From: Caryophanales bacterium UBA6768
GTDB taxonomy: Bacteria; Bacillota; Bacilli; Bacillales_D; Amphibacillaceae
Reading direction: 5' to 3'
Assembly (NCBI GenBank): GCA_002453315.1
Contig: DKGO01000030.1
Span: forward strand, 6,742 to 70,741
Length of the DNA: 64,000 nucleotides
Part shown: piece after piece, positions 54,139 through 63,841 of the stretch
Layout of the letters: each line of letters starts with the position of its first letter
How positions within the stretch are numbered: the stretch's first letter is position 1
Notes under the pieces: model-generated
What the model saw: the letters and a program-made list of their open reading frames with translations, nothing else
Database searches by the model: none
Told to the model about the DNA's origin: nothing
Translations under genes and position numbers: made by a program

Positions 54139-54700
54139 ACGTAGGTCGCAGGTGTGTTCTAAATTCCAGCATTTTTATCAAATTTTACAACGTGGGTCGC
54201 GAGCGCGTCACAAATTTCGGCGTTTTTATCAATTTTTGCAACGCGGGTTGCGAGCGCGTCACAAATTTCGGCGTTTTTATCAATTTTTGCTACGCGGATC
54301 GCGAGCGCGTCACAAATTTCGGCGTTTTTATCAAGTTTTGCAACGCGGGTTGCGAGCGCGTCACAAATTTCGGCGTTTTTATCAATTTTTGCAACGCGGA
54401 TCGCGAGCGCGTCACAAATTTCACTGTTTTTATCAATTTTTGCAACGCGGGTCGCGAGCGCGTCACAAATTTCACTGTTTTTATCAATTTTTGCAACGCG
54501 GGATGCGAGCACGTCACAAATTCCAGCGTTTTTATCAATTTTTGCAACGCGGGTTGCGAGCGCGTCACAAATTTTGGTGTTTTTATCAATTTTTGCAACG
54601 TGGATCGCGAGCGCGTCACAAGTTTCGGCGTTTTTATCAATTTTTGCAACGCGGGTCGCGAGCGCGTCACAAATTCCGTTGTTTTTCACTTTTTTGCAAT
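54139..54700. repeat. 51-bp tandem repeat array, about 11 copies
   Basis: The core GCGAGCGCGTCACAAATT recurs ten times at exact 51-bp steps from about 54199 to 54658, with one more degenerate unit on the left. Each unit joins a GC-rich block (AACGCGGGTCGCGAGCGCGT) to an AT-rich block (GTTTTTATCAATTTTTGC). Because 51 is a multiple of 3 and no unit has a stop, long frames are open on both strands. None has a ribosome site. I treat the array as non-coding. Confidence 0.9.
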
Positions 54701-54789
54701 GCAAGAACATCCCGCATGTCAAATTTACAATATTTTTAAATTACTATGAAAAAAGGGTTTGAATTTAATTAGCTTATTTAATACGAAAA

Positions 54790-54830
54790 TGAAACATGCC
54801 CAATCCTTACGGAAAAGGCATGTTTTCTTA
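54790..54830. terminator. Terminator of atoE
   Basis: AACATGCC pairs with GGCATGTT, 34 bases after the atoE stop. The T-rich tail is better on the plus strand, so it may also shield against read-through from the repeat array. Confidence 0.7.
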
Positions 54831-54857
54831 TCATCAATATTAAACAAAATTAAAAAC

Positions 54858-56195
54858 TTAAAGGAATAAAAGCCCAATGGCAATTGGGAAAAAGCTGTAG
54901 ATTAAAATAATGACACAGAATCCCATAATATCTCTAACTCGTAGTCCAGCGATTGCTAATAATGGAAGAGCCCAGAATGGTTGAATCATATTCGTCCAAG
55001 CATCTCCCCAAGCAACAGCCATGGCGGTTTTAGCAGTATCGACGCCAATTTCGATACCTGCCGGAATCATAATTGGACCTTGTACTGCCCACTGTCCTCC
55101 ACCAGAAGGGACGAAAAAGTTGACTAATCCAGCACTTATAAAAGTGAACAGTGGATAGGTAAATTCTGTTGAAATATTAACGAACCATAATGACATTTGA
55201 TCTGATAAACCCGATTCCACCATCATCCCCATAATTCCTGCGTAGAACGGGAATTGTACAATAATGCCACCAACATTTCTCACCGCATTATTGACACTAT
55301 GAATAAACCTTCTTGGCGTTCGGTGCAGAAGGATACCAAAAAAGAGCATAATTAAGTTAACGATATTAATATTTAAATCAAAACCGTTTACAGTAAAATG
55401 ATAGACAATAAAAGCTAAACCTAAAATACCGACGAGAATAGAAATAATTTGACTGTTTTCCAGTCTATCAGACGGTGTTAATTCCTTTCCATCTAATTTC
55501 TCTTCTTGAAATTCCTCCTCAAAATTTGTCTCCTTCCAATCCTTTTGCTCTTGGATTTCAAGGCCCTCTCGACTTTTCAATAAAATTCGATTTAAAAATG
55601 GCAGTGTAATAAGAAGAACAAAAACAATAAACAAGTTAAAACTGCTGAATAATGTCTCTGAGACAGGTATTGTACCAATTGTATCTTCTAAAAAGTGACC
55701 AGGGGTGGCAATTAGTAGTGGAATTGAACCCGAAAATCCACCATGCCATAATAAAAATCCACTATAGGCACTCGCCACTAGTAGACGATAATCAACTGAA
55801 GGTACTCGTTTTGCCAATTGTATCGCTAACAAAGCCCCAACAACTAAACCAAACCCGTAATTTAATAATGAAGCAAGTGAAGCAACGATAGTTACGAGAA
55901 CAATCGCTTGTACAGGCGATTTAGCTAATTTACTTATATTTTCTAAACCTTTTTTGACAATTGGAGTATTAGCTAAAACGTAACCAGTAACAACGATGAG
56001 TGACATCTGCATCGCAAATGCAAGTAAATCCCAGAAACCAGTTCCCCAATATTCTACCATTTTAAGTGGCGAACTACCTGTCATAATTAATCCTAAAACA
56101 AAGACAACAAGGGTTAAAATAACTGCAAATAAGAAAGCATCAGGTAAGTAACGTTGAACGATACGATCAAAGAAATTAGTGATAGCTCTCATCAA
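54858..56195 (-). CDS. atoE: AtoE-type short-chain fatty acid transporter
   Basis: The 445-residue polytopic protein has FFDRIVQRYLPDAFLFAVIL, YWGTGFWDLLAFAMQMSLIV, GGFSGSIPL and FFVPSGGGQWAVQGPIMIPA, all typical of the AtoE/TIGR00366 family. It takes up short-chain fatty acids. It has a perfect cre site 26 bases upstream of the start, so it should be under carbon catabolite control. Monocistronic. Confidence 0.9.
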   Translation of the reverse strand: MMRAITNFFDRIVQRYLPDAFLFAVILTLVVFVLGLIMTGSSPLKMVEYWGTGFWDLLAFAMQMSLIVVTGYVLANTPIVKKGLENISKLAKSPVQAIVLVTIVASLASLLNYGFGLVVGALLAIQLAKRVPSVDYRLLVASAYSGFLLWHGGFSGSIPLLIATPGHFLEDTIGTIPVSETLFSSFNLFIVFVLLITLPFLNRILLKSREGLEIQEQKDWKETNFEEEFQEEKLDGKELTPSDRLENSQIISILVGILGLAFIVYHFTVNGFDLNINIVNLIMLFFGILLHRTPRRFIHSVNNAVRNVGGIIVQFPFYAGIMGMMVESGLSDQMSLWFVNISTEFTYPLFTFISAGLVNFFVPSGGGQWAVQGPIMIPAGIEIGVDTAKTAMAVAWGDAWTNMIQPFWALPLLAIAGLRVRDIMGFCVIILIYSFFPIAIGLLFL

Positions 56196-56220
56196 TCTTT
56201 TCCCCTTTCTTCAATTTTAA

Positions 56221-56235
56221 AGTAATCGCTTACAA
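56221..56235 (-). promoter_or_regulatory. cre site upstream of atoE
   Basis: On the minus strand TTGTAAGCGATTACT matches WTGNAANCGNWNNCW at every defined base. It lies 25 bases before the ATG, where CcpA would block transcription. Confidence 0.7.
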
Positions 56236-56346
56236 ATATTGTGACATATTGTGTAATATATTGCAATAATTCATTAAATTGTTGTATTTTCTTTTCCAAT
56301 GTTTGTACGCTTGTTTCCATTTTATGTATGAAATTTGTTAATATGC

Positions 56347-56402
56347 AAAAAAGAAAGTGTAACAAACTCCGATTGTACGAGGGAGTCTATTACACTTTTT
56401 TG
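56347..56402 (-). terminator. Terminator of ygaD
   Basis: AAAGTGTAA pairs with TTACACTTT around an inner ACTCC/GGAGT stem; on the minus strand a T-rich tail follows. It lies 23 bases after the ygaD stop. Confidence 0.8.
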
Positions 56403-56424
56403 ACCTATATTAAATATTTATCCT

Positions 56425-58179
56425 TTAGTTTACAACATGATCAAAATCTTGTACTTGATATAAATCATAATAACTGCCACGTTTTGCTAATAATTGTTCA
56501 TGTGTACCTACTTCGGTAATTTTACCGTGTTCCATCACGACGATACGATCAGCATGTGTAATCGTTGCTAATCTGTGAGCAACGATAAATGTCGTCCGAT
56601 CAGCGGCTAATTTTTTCATTGCTGTTTGAATGCTATGTTCACTTTCCAAATCTAGGGCGGAAGTTGCCTCATCGAAAATAAGAATAGGTGGATTTTTCAA
56701 AAACACCCTTGCAATGGCAATTCGTTGTTGTTGTCCCCCTGAAAGTTTGACGCCACGTTCCCCTACCAATGTATCATATCGATAAGGCAACTCCATAATA
56801 AATTCGTGCGCATTTGCAGCCTTAGCAGCGGCTATCACTTCTTCATCAGTGGCAAAAGGATTTCCCATTCTTATATTCATAGCTATAGATTCACTAAATA
56901 AAATATTATCTTGCAACACCATGCCAATATTATTTCTTAATGACCGTTGGGTTACATTGCGAATATCGATGCCGTCCACTTTTATCGATCCATCTGTCAC
57001 ATCATAAAATCGTGACATTAGGCTCACCAAAGTTGATTTTCCTCCCCCACTCATACCGACAAGGGCAATCGTTTCACCTTCATCAACTTTTAAACTAACA
57101 TCGCAAATAACATCGTTTTCTTCCTTATCATACTGAAATGAAATATGATCAAATTCGATTTCACCACGAACTTGTTGTAATGTCATTGCGTCTTCCTTAT
57201 CATAAACATCATAATCTTCATTCATAAATTCAAAAACACGATCAATCGAAGCAACTGACTGTGTTAGTGCCGTCGATGCATTAATCAGTCTACGTAAAGG
57301 GCTATAAACCCGTTCCATATAAGCGACAAATGCCACCATTGTACCGACAGTCAAATTGCCACCAATTACTTGATAGGCAGCATAAGCAATGACAAGCAAA
57401 GGAGCCAAATCAGTTATTGTATTCGTCACAGCAAAAGTTTTTGCATTCCATTTTGTATGTTCTATTGCTTTATATAAAAAATGACCATTTCGTTCATCAA
57501 ACTGATCTTGCTCATATTCCTCCAATGCAAAACTTCTTGTTACTGATATTCCTTGTACCCGTTCATGTAAATGACCTTGTACCTCTGCTAGTGCTTGTGA
57601 ACGCTCCCGGGTTAATTTTCTTAATCTTGCATAAAAATATTTCACTGCAAACCAAAAGAACGGGAATAATATGATGGCCACAATGGTTAATACAACATCC
57701 ATTGTTGCCATAATAATGATCGCAATCAATATCGTAATTAAATCGAGCCATACGTTCATTAACCCTGTAATGACAAAGACTTTAGTTTGTTCCACATCAT
57801 GTATGACCCGGGAAATAATTTCACCCGTTTTTGTATTTGAATAATATTTCAAGCTCAATCGCTGGATATGCTCAAACAATTTATCACGGAGGTCGTATAA
57901 AATTTTACTACCAACTAATTGTGCTAAATATTGGCGAACATATTCGATTGGTGGGCGTAATATTAGGAATACTGTAAATGATATCCCCATCAACCAAAAT
58001 AATTGCGAATATTTTTCTGTAGTTGTTAAATCCCCTTCGATAATCGTATCAATGACATATTTTAAAATTAGGGGAATTAATAATGGTATTGCGAATTTCA
58101 GAATACCTATTAAAATTGTCCAAATAATTTGCCATCGATATGGTTTTACAAATTTTAAATATTGCTTAATACTTTCCAT
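56425..58179 (-). CDS. ygaD: ABC exporter half-transporter (membrane and ATPase domains fused)
   Basis: The 584-residue protein has an N-terminal six-helix ABC exporter domain (about 15-310) and a C-terminal ATPase with Walker A GMSGGGKST, LSGGQQQR and ILIFDEATSALD. It would act as a homodimer exporting lipids or drugs. Gene order sspE - ygaC - ygaD matches B. subtilis. The substrate is unknown. Confidence 0.92.
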   Translation of the reverse strand: MESIKQYLKFVKPYRWQIIWTILIGILKFAIPLLIPLILKYVIDTIIEGDLTTTEKYSQLFWLMGISFTVFLILRPPIEYVRQYLAQLVGSKILYDLRDKLFEHIQRLSLKYYSNTKTGEIISRVIHDVEQTKVFVITGLMNVWLDLITILIAIIIMATMDVVLTIVAIILFPFFWFAVKYFYARLRKLTRERSQALAEVQGHLHERVQGISVTRSFALEEYEQDQFDERNGHFLYKAIEHTKWNAKTFAVTNTITDLAPLLVIAYAAYQVIGGNLTVGTMVAFVAYMERVYSPLRRLINASTALTQSVASIDRVFEFMNEDYDVYDKEDAMTLQQVRGEIEFDHISFQYDKEENDVICDVSLKVDEGETIALVGMSGGGKSTLVSLMSRFYDVTDGSIKVDGIDIRNVTQRSLRNNIGMVLQDNILFSESIAMNIRMGNPFATDEEVIAAAKAANAHEFIMELPYRYDTLVGERGVKLSGGQQQRIAIARVFLKNPPILIFDEATSALDLESEHSIQTAMKKLAADRTTFIVAHRLATITHADRIVVMEHGKITEVGTHEQLLAKRGSYYDLYQVQDFDHVVN

Positions 58180-58230
58180 AAAAAACTTCCTTTTTCATTT
58201 ACTATCTACTAATAAGTGCCAGAATGAAAT

Positions 58231-58758
58231 TTATTGATTAGCATATCTATCATACCAATTCGCAACAAAATGTTCATTAAATGGGTTTTGTGAATTATTT
58301 ATCCATGATTTTAATATGAGAAGTTCCGAATTAACTTTATTTATAATCAGAGATGAATAGTCCATTTGCTGCTTATTTAGGTCAAATTCATCGACATCAA
58401 CTACTTGGAGACTATGATCTTTATGAACGATGACGTCAATATCATAATCAATATATTGAATTACTCCCTGGTCATACGTAAATGGGGAAATCATATTACA
58501 ATAAAATGAATAGTCTGATTCAGATTTAAACAATATAACGATATTAAACCAATGATATTTAGAAAAATAAACGATTGCTAAGTCATCTGTTCGCCATTGT
58601 TTTTTATTAGGTTCATTCACTATTGTCTTATGATTTGCACCAATTATGACATCCTTATCCGCATGGAGAATGATATTTTCCTTCCATGAGCGATGAAAAG
58701 ACCCGTCATGTTTAAGGCTTTCGATTTTAACGACTGTGTTTATTTGTGGGTAATTCAT
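58231..58758 (-). CDS. ygaC: DUF402 family nucleoside phosphatase YgaC
   Basis: The 175-residue protein has the DUF402 beta-barrel with SFHRSWKENIILHADKDVII, WFNIVILFKSESDYSFYCN and YIDYDIDVIVHKDHSLQVVD, the acidic metal-binding pattern of the family. Characterised members hydrolyse nucleoside tri- and diphosphates. It precedes ygaD as in B. subtilis. The ribosome site is weak. Confidence 0.88.
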   Translation of the reverse strand: MNYPQINTVVKIESLKHDGSFHRSWKENIILHADKDVIIGANHKTIVNEPNKKQWRTDDLAIVYFSKYHWFNIVILFKSESDYSFYCNMISPFTYDQGVIQYIDYDIDVIVHKDHSLQVVDVDEFDLNKQQMDYSSLIINKVNSELLILKSWINNSQNPFNEHFVANWYDRYANQ

Positions 58759-58977
58759 TTACATCAAACCTATTCGTTCAATATTTTCCAATCCTACTAA
58801 CTCATTATAATTGCTATTCATATGAATGGATAATAATTGAACTGAAACCAAAATAGGGCCACTAACTTGACCCCAGTTAACATAGTAAGGTAATCTTCCT
58901 TATCACGTGGATCCTTTAATTAAAGCCATCCTTAGGACTCCCGCATATTTTAATCATAAAATATTTTCTATAACAAA

Positions 58978-59012
58978 TACAAAAGAGCCCCCAATAGTGG
59001 AAAGCTCTTTCT
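58978..59012 (-). terminator. Terminator of sspE
   Basis: AAAGAGC pairs with GCTCTTT and on the minus strand TTTTGT follows, 18 bases after the sspE stop. The rest of the gap 58759-58977 shows no gene. Confidence 0.75.
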
Positions 59013-59029
59013 TCTTTCATTATGTTACA

Positions 59030-59203
59030 TTATTGTTTATTTTGTTGAGACTTCTGATTTTTTTGTTTTACAGATTGTGCATCAGTTTCTTCAGCAAACT
59101 CCGTTCCATATTGACCTGGTTTTGCTTGTGCTGCTTGTTGATTTTGTTTTCTTACTTTTTGCACATTTGTACCCGCTTTTGATTGCTTAGGGTTTTTTGG
59201 CAT
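59030..59203 (-). CDS. sspE: Gamma-type small acid-soluble spore protein
   Basis: The 57-residue, Gln/Lys/Asn-rich protein has the gamma-SASP repeat motif PGQYGTEFAEETDAQSVKQK, which contains the TEFA germination protease cleavage region. It is an amino acid store in spores. Only one such repeat is present, whereas B. subtilis SspE has two. GGAGGTG lies 6 bases before the ATG at 59203. It shows that the organism makes spores. Confidence 0.9.
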   Translation of the reverse strand: MPKNPKQSKAGTNVQKVRKQNQQAAQAKPGQYGTEFAEETDAQSVKQKNQKSQQNKQ

Positions 59204-59291
59204 GTATATCACCTCCGCACTAATAACTTAACCAACAAATTAAAAGTTATCCATTTTTGATAGGAGGTTTTAATTACCAAGTTATACCTTA

Positions 59292-60347
59292 TTAAATAAT
59301 ATGTTCCATTACCTTTATATGAGCCGTTGAAAAAGGATATTTATCCAATTGTTCTATTGAAACAAATTTTGTCTTTAGATCATCTATATTTTCAACGATA
59401 CCTTCATAAACATGTAAATGCCAAATCAAATGACTAAATAGATGTTTTATCTCACCCAATTTAGTACCTAAACGAATTCGAACTCCTTTGGATGAAAAAA
59501 TAGTATGATTTATTAAAATATTCTCCTTCAACACCATTGGAAATTGCCACAGGTTTGCTAGCAATCCTTCATTTGGACGTTGTTCAATGGCAATATTTCC
59601 ATGTTGGTCTTTGATAATTATTACGTAATAATCAAGCTTTTTTTGTTTCGTTTTTTTCACTCGCACTGGAAGTTGTTCCGTCACATTACGCTGAAAGGCA
59701 CAACATTGATGTTGCAAAGGACATTCTGTACAAGATGGTTTCCGTGGAGTGCAAATAGTTGCACCAATTTCCATTAGGCCTTGATTAAAAGATGCAGGAT
59801 CCTCTTCACAAATGATTTCCTTGACGATTTTTTCAATAAACCGATTAGTTTTTTGCTCTAATACATTATCTTCAATACATAAAACACGGGATAAGACGCG
59901 CATTACGTTCCCGTCTACAGCCGGAATAGCTTGATTAAAGGCAATGGAGAGTATTGCCCCTTTCGTATATGGGCCGATTCCCGGTAATTCCCCTAATTGA
60001 ACTTCATCTGCAGGCACTTTACTATCATAAGTTGCCACAATTTCTTTCACGGCCGAATGTAAATTTCTAGCCCTTGAATAATAACCTAATCCTTCCCACA
60101 TTTTTAATACTTCTTGCTCGTCCGCTTCTGCCAAAACATTAACCGTAGGGAATCTTTTGATAAATTTTTCATAATATGGAATTACTGTATCCACCCTCGT
60201 TTGTTGGAGCATTATTTCGGATACCCATATATAATAAGGGTTGTCCGTTTCCCTCCACGGTAAGCTTCGCTTATAGGCTCTATACCATGTAAGAAGGTTT
60301 TTTCTAAATAAATATTTGTCAAAAAATTGTAATTGTTTTATCATCAT
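59292..60347 (-). CDS. mutY: A/G-specific adenine glycosylase MutY
   Basis: The 351-residue protein has the helix-hairpin-helix LGELPGIGPYTKGAI with catalytic Glu44 (SEIMLQQT) and Asp145 (VDGNVMRV). It also has the 4Fe-4S cluster Cys199, Cys206, Cys209 and Cys215, and a C-terminal NUDIX-like domain that reads 8-oxoG. It removes A opposite 8-oxoG. GGAG precedes the ATG by 7 bases. Divergent from yfhP as in B. subtilis. Confidence 0.96.
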   Translation of the reverse strand: MMIKQLQFFDKYLFRKNLLTWYRAYKRSLPWRETDNPYYIWVSEIMLQQTRVDTVIPYYEKFIKRFPTVNVLAEADEQEVLKMWEGLGYYSRARNLHSAVKEIVATYDSKVPADEVQLGELPGIGPYTKGAILSIAFNQAIPAVDGNVMRVLSRVLCIEDNVLEQKTNRFIEKIVKEIICEEDPASFNQGLMEIGATICTPRKPSCTECPLQHQCCAFQRNVTEQLPVRVKKTKQKKLDYYVIIIKDQHGNIAIEQRPNEGLLANLWQFPMVLKENILINHTIFSSKGVRIRLGTKLGEIKHLFSHLIWHLHVYEGIVENIDDLKTKFVSIEQLDKYPFSTAHIKVMEHII

Positions 60348-60413
60348 AAAAATTCTCCTTTGTGTTACAATTAAATTAGGTAAGTTTTTATAAAGGAGGT
60401 TAATTCCTTACTT

Positions 60414-61400
60414 ATGGATACAGGGACCCATGTCGTTATGGGGGTAGCATTGGGCGGATTGGCAACAATCGATCCTGTCGTTTCCAGTGATCCTACTTTA
60501 CTTAACGCCGTATTAATAGGAACAGTTGTTGGTTCACAAGCACCAGATTTTGATACTATTTTAAAACTTAAAAATAATGCCATTTACATTCGTCATCACC
60601 GTGGTCTTACACATTCGGTCCCAGCGGTTATTTTTTGGGGTATTTTAATTGCTTCGATGATTTATTACTTTGTTCCAACTGTAAATTTTTTGCACTTATG
60701 GATGTGGACATTTTTAGCTGTCATTATCCATGTGCTTGTAGATATATTTAATGCCTATGGGACACAGGCTCTTCGGCCATTTTCAAATCGATGGATTGCC
60801 CTTGGCTTTATTAATACATTTGACCCATATATTTTCTTCCTTCATATCGGAGGAATTATTGCTTGGTTGCTAGGAGCAAATCCTGGGCATACATTTTTGA
60901 TTATTTATATAGTCATTTTCATGTATTATGTAAAAAGATATTTTGATAAAAAAGAAATTGTTAATACTGTCTATGAATATTTTCCTACAACAGAAAAGGT
61001 TGCTACTTCACCAACGATGAAACAAAATTATTGGCGAATTGCTGTCACTACTAAAGACCGATTTTATGTTGGTACGGTAGAAAATGGACATATTCAACTG
61101 ATGGATGAATTTGAACGAGTTTCTCTACCAGATACCGAAATTATAAACATCGCTAAGAAGGACAAAAATATATCGGCATTTTTATCATTTTCACCCGTTT
61201 ACAGATGGCAAGTCGTTGAAAATGAACGATATACAGAGGTCAGATTCGTTGACTTACGATATCGCTCTAAAGGATATTATCCATTCGTTGCTGTCGCTCA
61301 ATTAAACATTAACAAAAAAGTAATGAATTCATATACTGGTTGGATTTATTCAGAAAGAAAACTACAAAAGAAACTTTTTTTTGGAGATAGTATGACATAG
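60414..61400 (+). CDS. yfhP: YfhP family membrane-bound metal-dependent hydrolase
   Basis: The 328-residue protein starts MDTGTHVVMGVALGGLATID and has the family His/Asp pattern (GSQAPDFDTIL, RHHRGLTHSVPA, HVLVDIFNAYGTQ). About four membrane helices follow, then a soluble C-terminal domain. The LexA-regulated/YdjM-like membrane hydrolase family is implied; the substrate is unknown. The GGAGG site is about 14 bases before the ATG, unusually far, yet the N-terminus fits the family. Confidence 0.9.
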   Translation: MDTGTHVVMGVALGGLATIDPVVSSDPTLLNAVLIGTVVGSQAPDFDTILKLKNNAIYIRHHRGLTHSVPAVIFWGILIASMIYYFVPTVNFLHLWMWTFLAVIIHVLVDIFNAYGTQALRPFSNRWIALGFINTFDPYIFFLHIGGIIAWLLGANPGHTFLIIYIVIFMYYVKRYFDKKEIVNTVYEYFPTTEKVATSPTMKQNYWRIAVTTKDRFYVGTVENGHIQLMDEFERVSLPDTEIINIAKKDKNISAFLSFSPVYRWQVVENERYTEVRFVDLRYRSKGYYPFVAVAQLNINKKVMNSYTGWIYSERKLQKKLFFGDSMT

Positions 61401-61513
61401 TTTATTGTGAATGTTTTTGATAACTTTTTCATTTAAATGACTCCACTTTGGAAATGTTCGTACTAACAATCCAATTAAATCCAAGTGTATTTAATAGCTA
61501 AAACTGGGCTTTC

Positions 61514-61570
61514 AAATCCCTACTAAACTTAGCATCATTTGATATTGCCAATATATAGTAGGGATTTTTT
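61514..61570 (+). terminator. Terminator of yfhP
   Basis: AAATCCCTACT pairs perfectly with AGTAGGGATTT and TTTTT follows. The loop is long (32 bases). Confidence 0.8.
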
Positions 61571-61581
61571 CTTCTATTAAA

Positions 61582-61914
61582 TTACTGCACTTTCTCACTT
61601 AACATGGAAATTGGTAAAGCCTCCTCCACCTCATTCATTTCATTTAATAAATTAATTCGATGGCCCCACGCCATGACCCCATTGATATAATTTATTTTAA
61701 ACGTATAACCAGGTTCACCATTTAAAGTATGGATATCACCGGGATTGAAATCATCGGGATTGATCATATATGATGCAACGATTTGCATTTTTCTCTCGTA
61801 GATTGATACTTTTTGAACCTCTCCTAATTGTTCAGCCGTTTGTAACTTCTCCTTTAAATCCCCTAATTCTTCTCTTAGTTGCTCCACTGTATAATCACTA
61901 TATCTGAATTTCAT
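61582..61914 (-). CDS. yfhH: YfhH family protein (DUF1811)
   Basis: The 110-residue protein has a helical N-terminal half (YTVEQLREELGDLKEKLQTA) and a beta-rich C-terminal half with LNGEPGYTFKINYINGVMAW. It lies next to recX as in B. subtilis. Function unknown. AAGGAG precedes the ATG. Confidence 0.85.
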   Translation of the reverse strand: MKFRYSDYTVEQLREELGDLKEKLQTAEQLGEVQKVSIYERKMQIVASYMINPDDFNPGDIHTLNGEPGYTFKINYINGVMAWGHRINLLNEMNEVEEALPISMLSEKVQ

Positions 61915-61971
61915 TTTTCCATTTGCTCCTTTTTTTGATCACTCATTATTATTAACTCCGTTTGGTAAGTA

Positions 61972-62781
61972 CTAATGATCACGATTTATTTCTAATTCAT
62001 CTAAATATTTATTAATTAAATCGATGGAAAAACCCCTATCATATAAACCTTTTTTTAATCGCTGGTTAAATTCGTAACCAGTAAATTTCTTTTGCAATTT
62101 TCTCGTAAGTTTCTCGGCTTGACTATACATGGCATTTTTTTCGTCGTCAACATCAGCCGTCATATTTAACTGTTGCATCATTTCTTTCGCAATTTCTTGG
62201 TCAAATCCTTTTCTAATTACTTTTTGTTGAATTTGTTGTAGTCGTTGATTAAAGGATTTATTGCTCCCTTTTTTCATTTCACTTTTGGCAAATTTTATTA
62301 CTTTATCGAGTTGGGATTCAAATGTAAAAGTTGTTAATGCTTCCTTAATTAATTTTTGAGGGATCCCTTTTTCCATTAATTCCCTTGCAATCACCCGTGG
62401 ACCTTTTGAAGTTTGATTTATTCGATCACGAACAAAAATTTGAGCAAATTGGTTGTCGTCAATTAATTTTTCATCTATAAGGCGTTGAATTGTTTCATTA
62501 ATAAGCAATTCGTCAACCGCTTTTTCTCGTAAATACCTTTCTGTTTCAAATTTTGTACGTATCCGATAACTTAAGTAACGAATGGCTAGCAAATAAGCGT
62601 TTCTCGTTGATTCCTCATCGATTATTTGAGCCATATCATCGGTTGTTAATGCTAAACCTTTATGTAAATTGTTTTTTAATAATACATCTTCATCAACACC
62701 AAATGCAAATTCATCCTCTATGTAAATATTGTAGCGATGAATTGACTTTTTTTGTCGTTCAATTTTGGTGATTTTTCGCAT
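61972..62781 (-). CDS. recX: Recombination regulator RecX
   Basis: From ATG 62781 the protein has 269 residues with the repeated RecX three-helix units (LAIRYLSYRIRTKFETERYL, IDDNQFAQIFVRDRINQTSK, GPRVIARELMEKGIPQ). The length is typical of bacilli. RecX binds RecA filaments and tunes their activity. GAGGAG lies 8 bases before this ATG; the GTG at 62790 overlaps it. Confidence 0.93.
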   Translation of the reverse strand: MRKITKIERQKKSIHRYNIYIEDEFAFGVDEDVLLKNNLHKGLALTTDDMAQIIDEESTRNAYLLAIRYLSYRIRTKFETERYLREKAVDELLINETIQRLIDEKLIDDNQFAQIFVRDRINQTSKGPRVIARELMEKGIPQKLIKEALTTFTFESQLDKVIKFAKSEMKKGSNKSFNQRLQQIQQKVIRKGFDQEIAKEMMQQLNMTADVDDEKNAMYSQAEKLTRKLQKKFTGYEFNQRLKKGLYDRGFSIDLINKYLDELEINRDH

Positions 62782-62885
62782 TTGACTCACTCCTCTCTAT
62801 ATTCTATCATAAAATGTAATCATCAATAAAAGACATCGTTTCGGAAAAATGCTAGTGCAAGTAAATTAAAATTAGGAGGATAAGA

Positions 62886-63776
62886 ATGAATATTTTAATG
62901 ACAGGTGGTACTGGTTTTATTGGTAAAGCCCTTGTTAAACAATTAGTTTCTGAAGATAATCACCTATTCATCTTAACACGTCATCCAAAAAAATATGCTG
63001 ATACCCCGAATGTGTCTTATATTAGCTATCAATTTCCCATCAGCCGTTTACCCTTTATTCATGCCATAATTAATTTAGCCGGTGAATCATTATTTGGTTA
63101 TTGGACTAAAGTAAAAAAGGATAAAATTATTACTAGCCGAGTTGAGGCTACTAGCGCCTTAATTAATATGATGACAAAAATGGAAGAGAAGCCCCATGTT
63201 TTTATCTCTGCTTCTGCTATTGGATATTATGGAACTTCGACAGAAAAAGTTATCACGGAGGATACTGTCGAATCGGGAAATGACTTTCTAGCCCATGTTA
63301 CAACTACATGGGAAAGGACAGCAAGTGGAGCAGTGGATTTTGGAATAAGAACTGTCTATACACGATTTGGATTAGTATTAGATGGAAATGGTGGTTCTTT
63401 ACCACTGATGGCTTTGCCTGTTCAATATTTTGTCGGGGGTAAAATTGGACGGGGTGACCAATGGATGTCATGGATTCATATTGAAGATTGTGTTCGATTA
63501 ATCATTCATTGTTTACATAATAAGTCAATGGAAGGACCTGTCAATGTGACTGCTCCAAATCCAATGAGAAACCGGGAATTTATCGAAACATTGGCTAATG
63601 TGAAAAAACGTCCATCATTTTTTCCTACCCCGAGTATTTTAATGAAAACAGTCCTTGGGGAAATGAGTATATTAATTACTGAGGGCCAATTTGTTTTACC
63701 ACAAAAGGCATTGGATAATGAGTTTCAATTTAGGTATGAGTCTTTAGAAGATGCTCTTGGAGCAATTTTTGACTGA
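62886..63776 (+). CDS. yfhF: TIGR01777 family NAD(P)-dependent epimerase YfhF
   Basis: The 296-residue extended SDR protein starts MNILMTGGTGFIGKALVKQL (glycine-rich NAD(P) motif TGGTGFIG) and has the family blocks INLAGESLFGYWTK, SASAIGYYG and SWIHIEDCV, with a C-terminal DUF1731-like domain. Substrate unknown. AGGAGG lies 6 bases before the ATG. Divergent from recX as in B. subtilis. Confidence 0.92.
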   Translation: MNILMTGGTGFIGKALVKQLVSEDNHLFILTRHPKKYADTPNVSYISYQFPISRLPFIHAIINLAGESLFGYWTKVKKDKIITSRVEATSALINMMTKMEEKPHVFISASAIGYYGTSTEKVITEDTVESGNDFLAHVTTTWERTASGAVDFGIRTVYTRFGLVLDGNGGSLPLMALPVQYFVGGKIGRGDQWMSWIHIEDCVRLIIHCLHNKSMEGPVNVTAPNPMRNREFIETLANVKKRPSFFPTPSILMKTVLGEMSILITEGQFVLPQKALDNEFQFRYESLEDALGAIFD

Positions 63777-63841
63777 AATGATTCTTGCTTTTTTACATGC
63801 GTCAATAGCATGGGCTATGGGTAGAACCTTCCTGGCTATCA

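Noticed and set aside
54134..54749. Long open frames on both strands over the 51-bp repeats (up to 201 codons)
   Set aside because: They exist because the unit is a multiple of 3 without stops; several frames are equally open, none has a ribosome site, and the predicted proteins are simple repeats.
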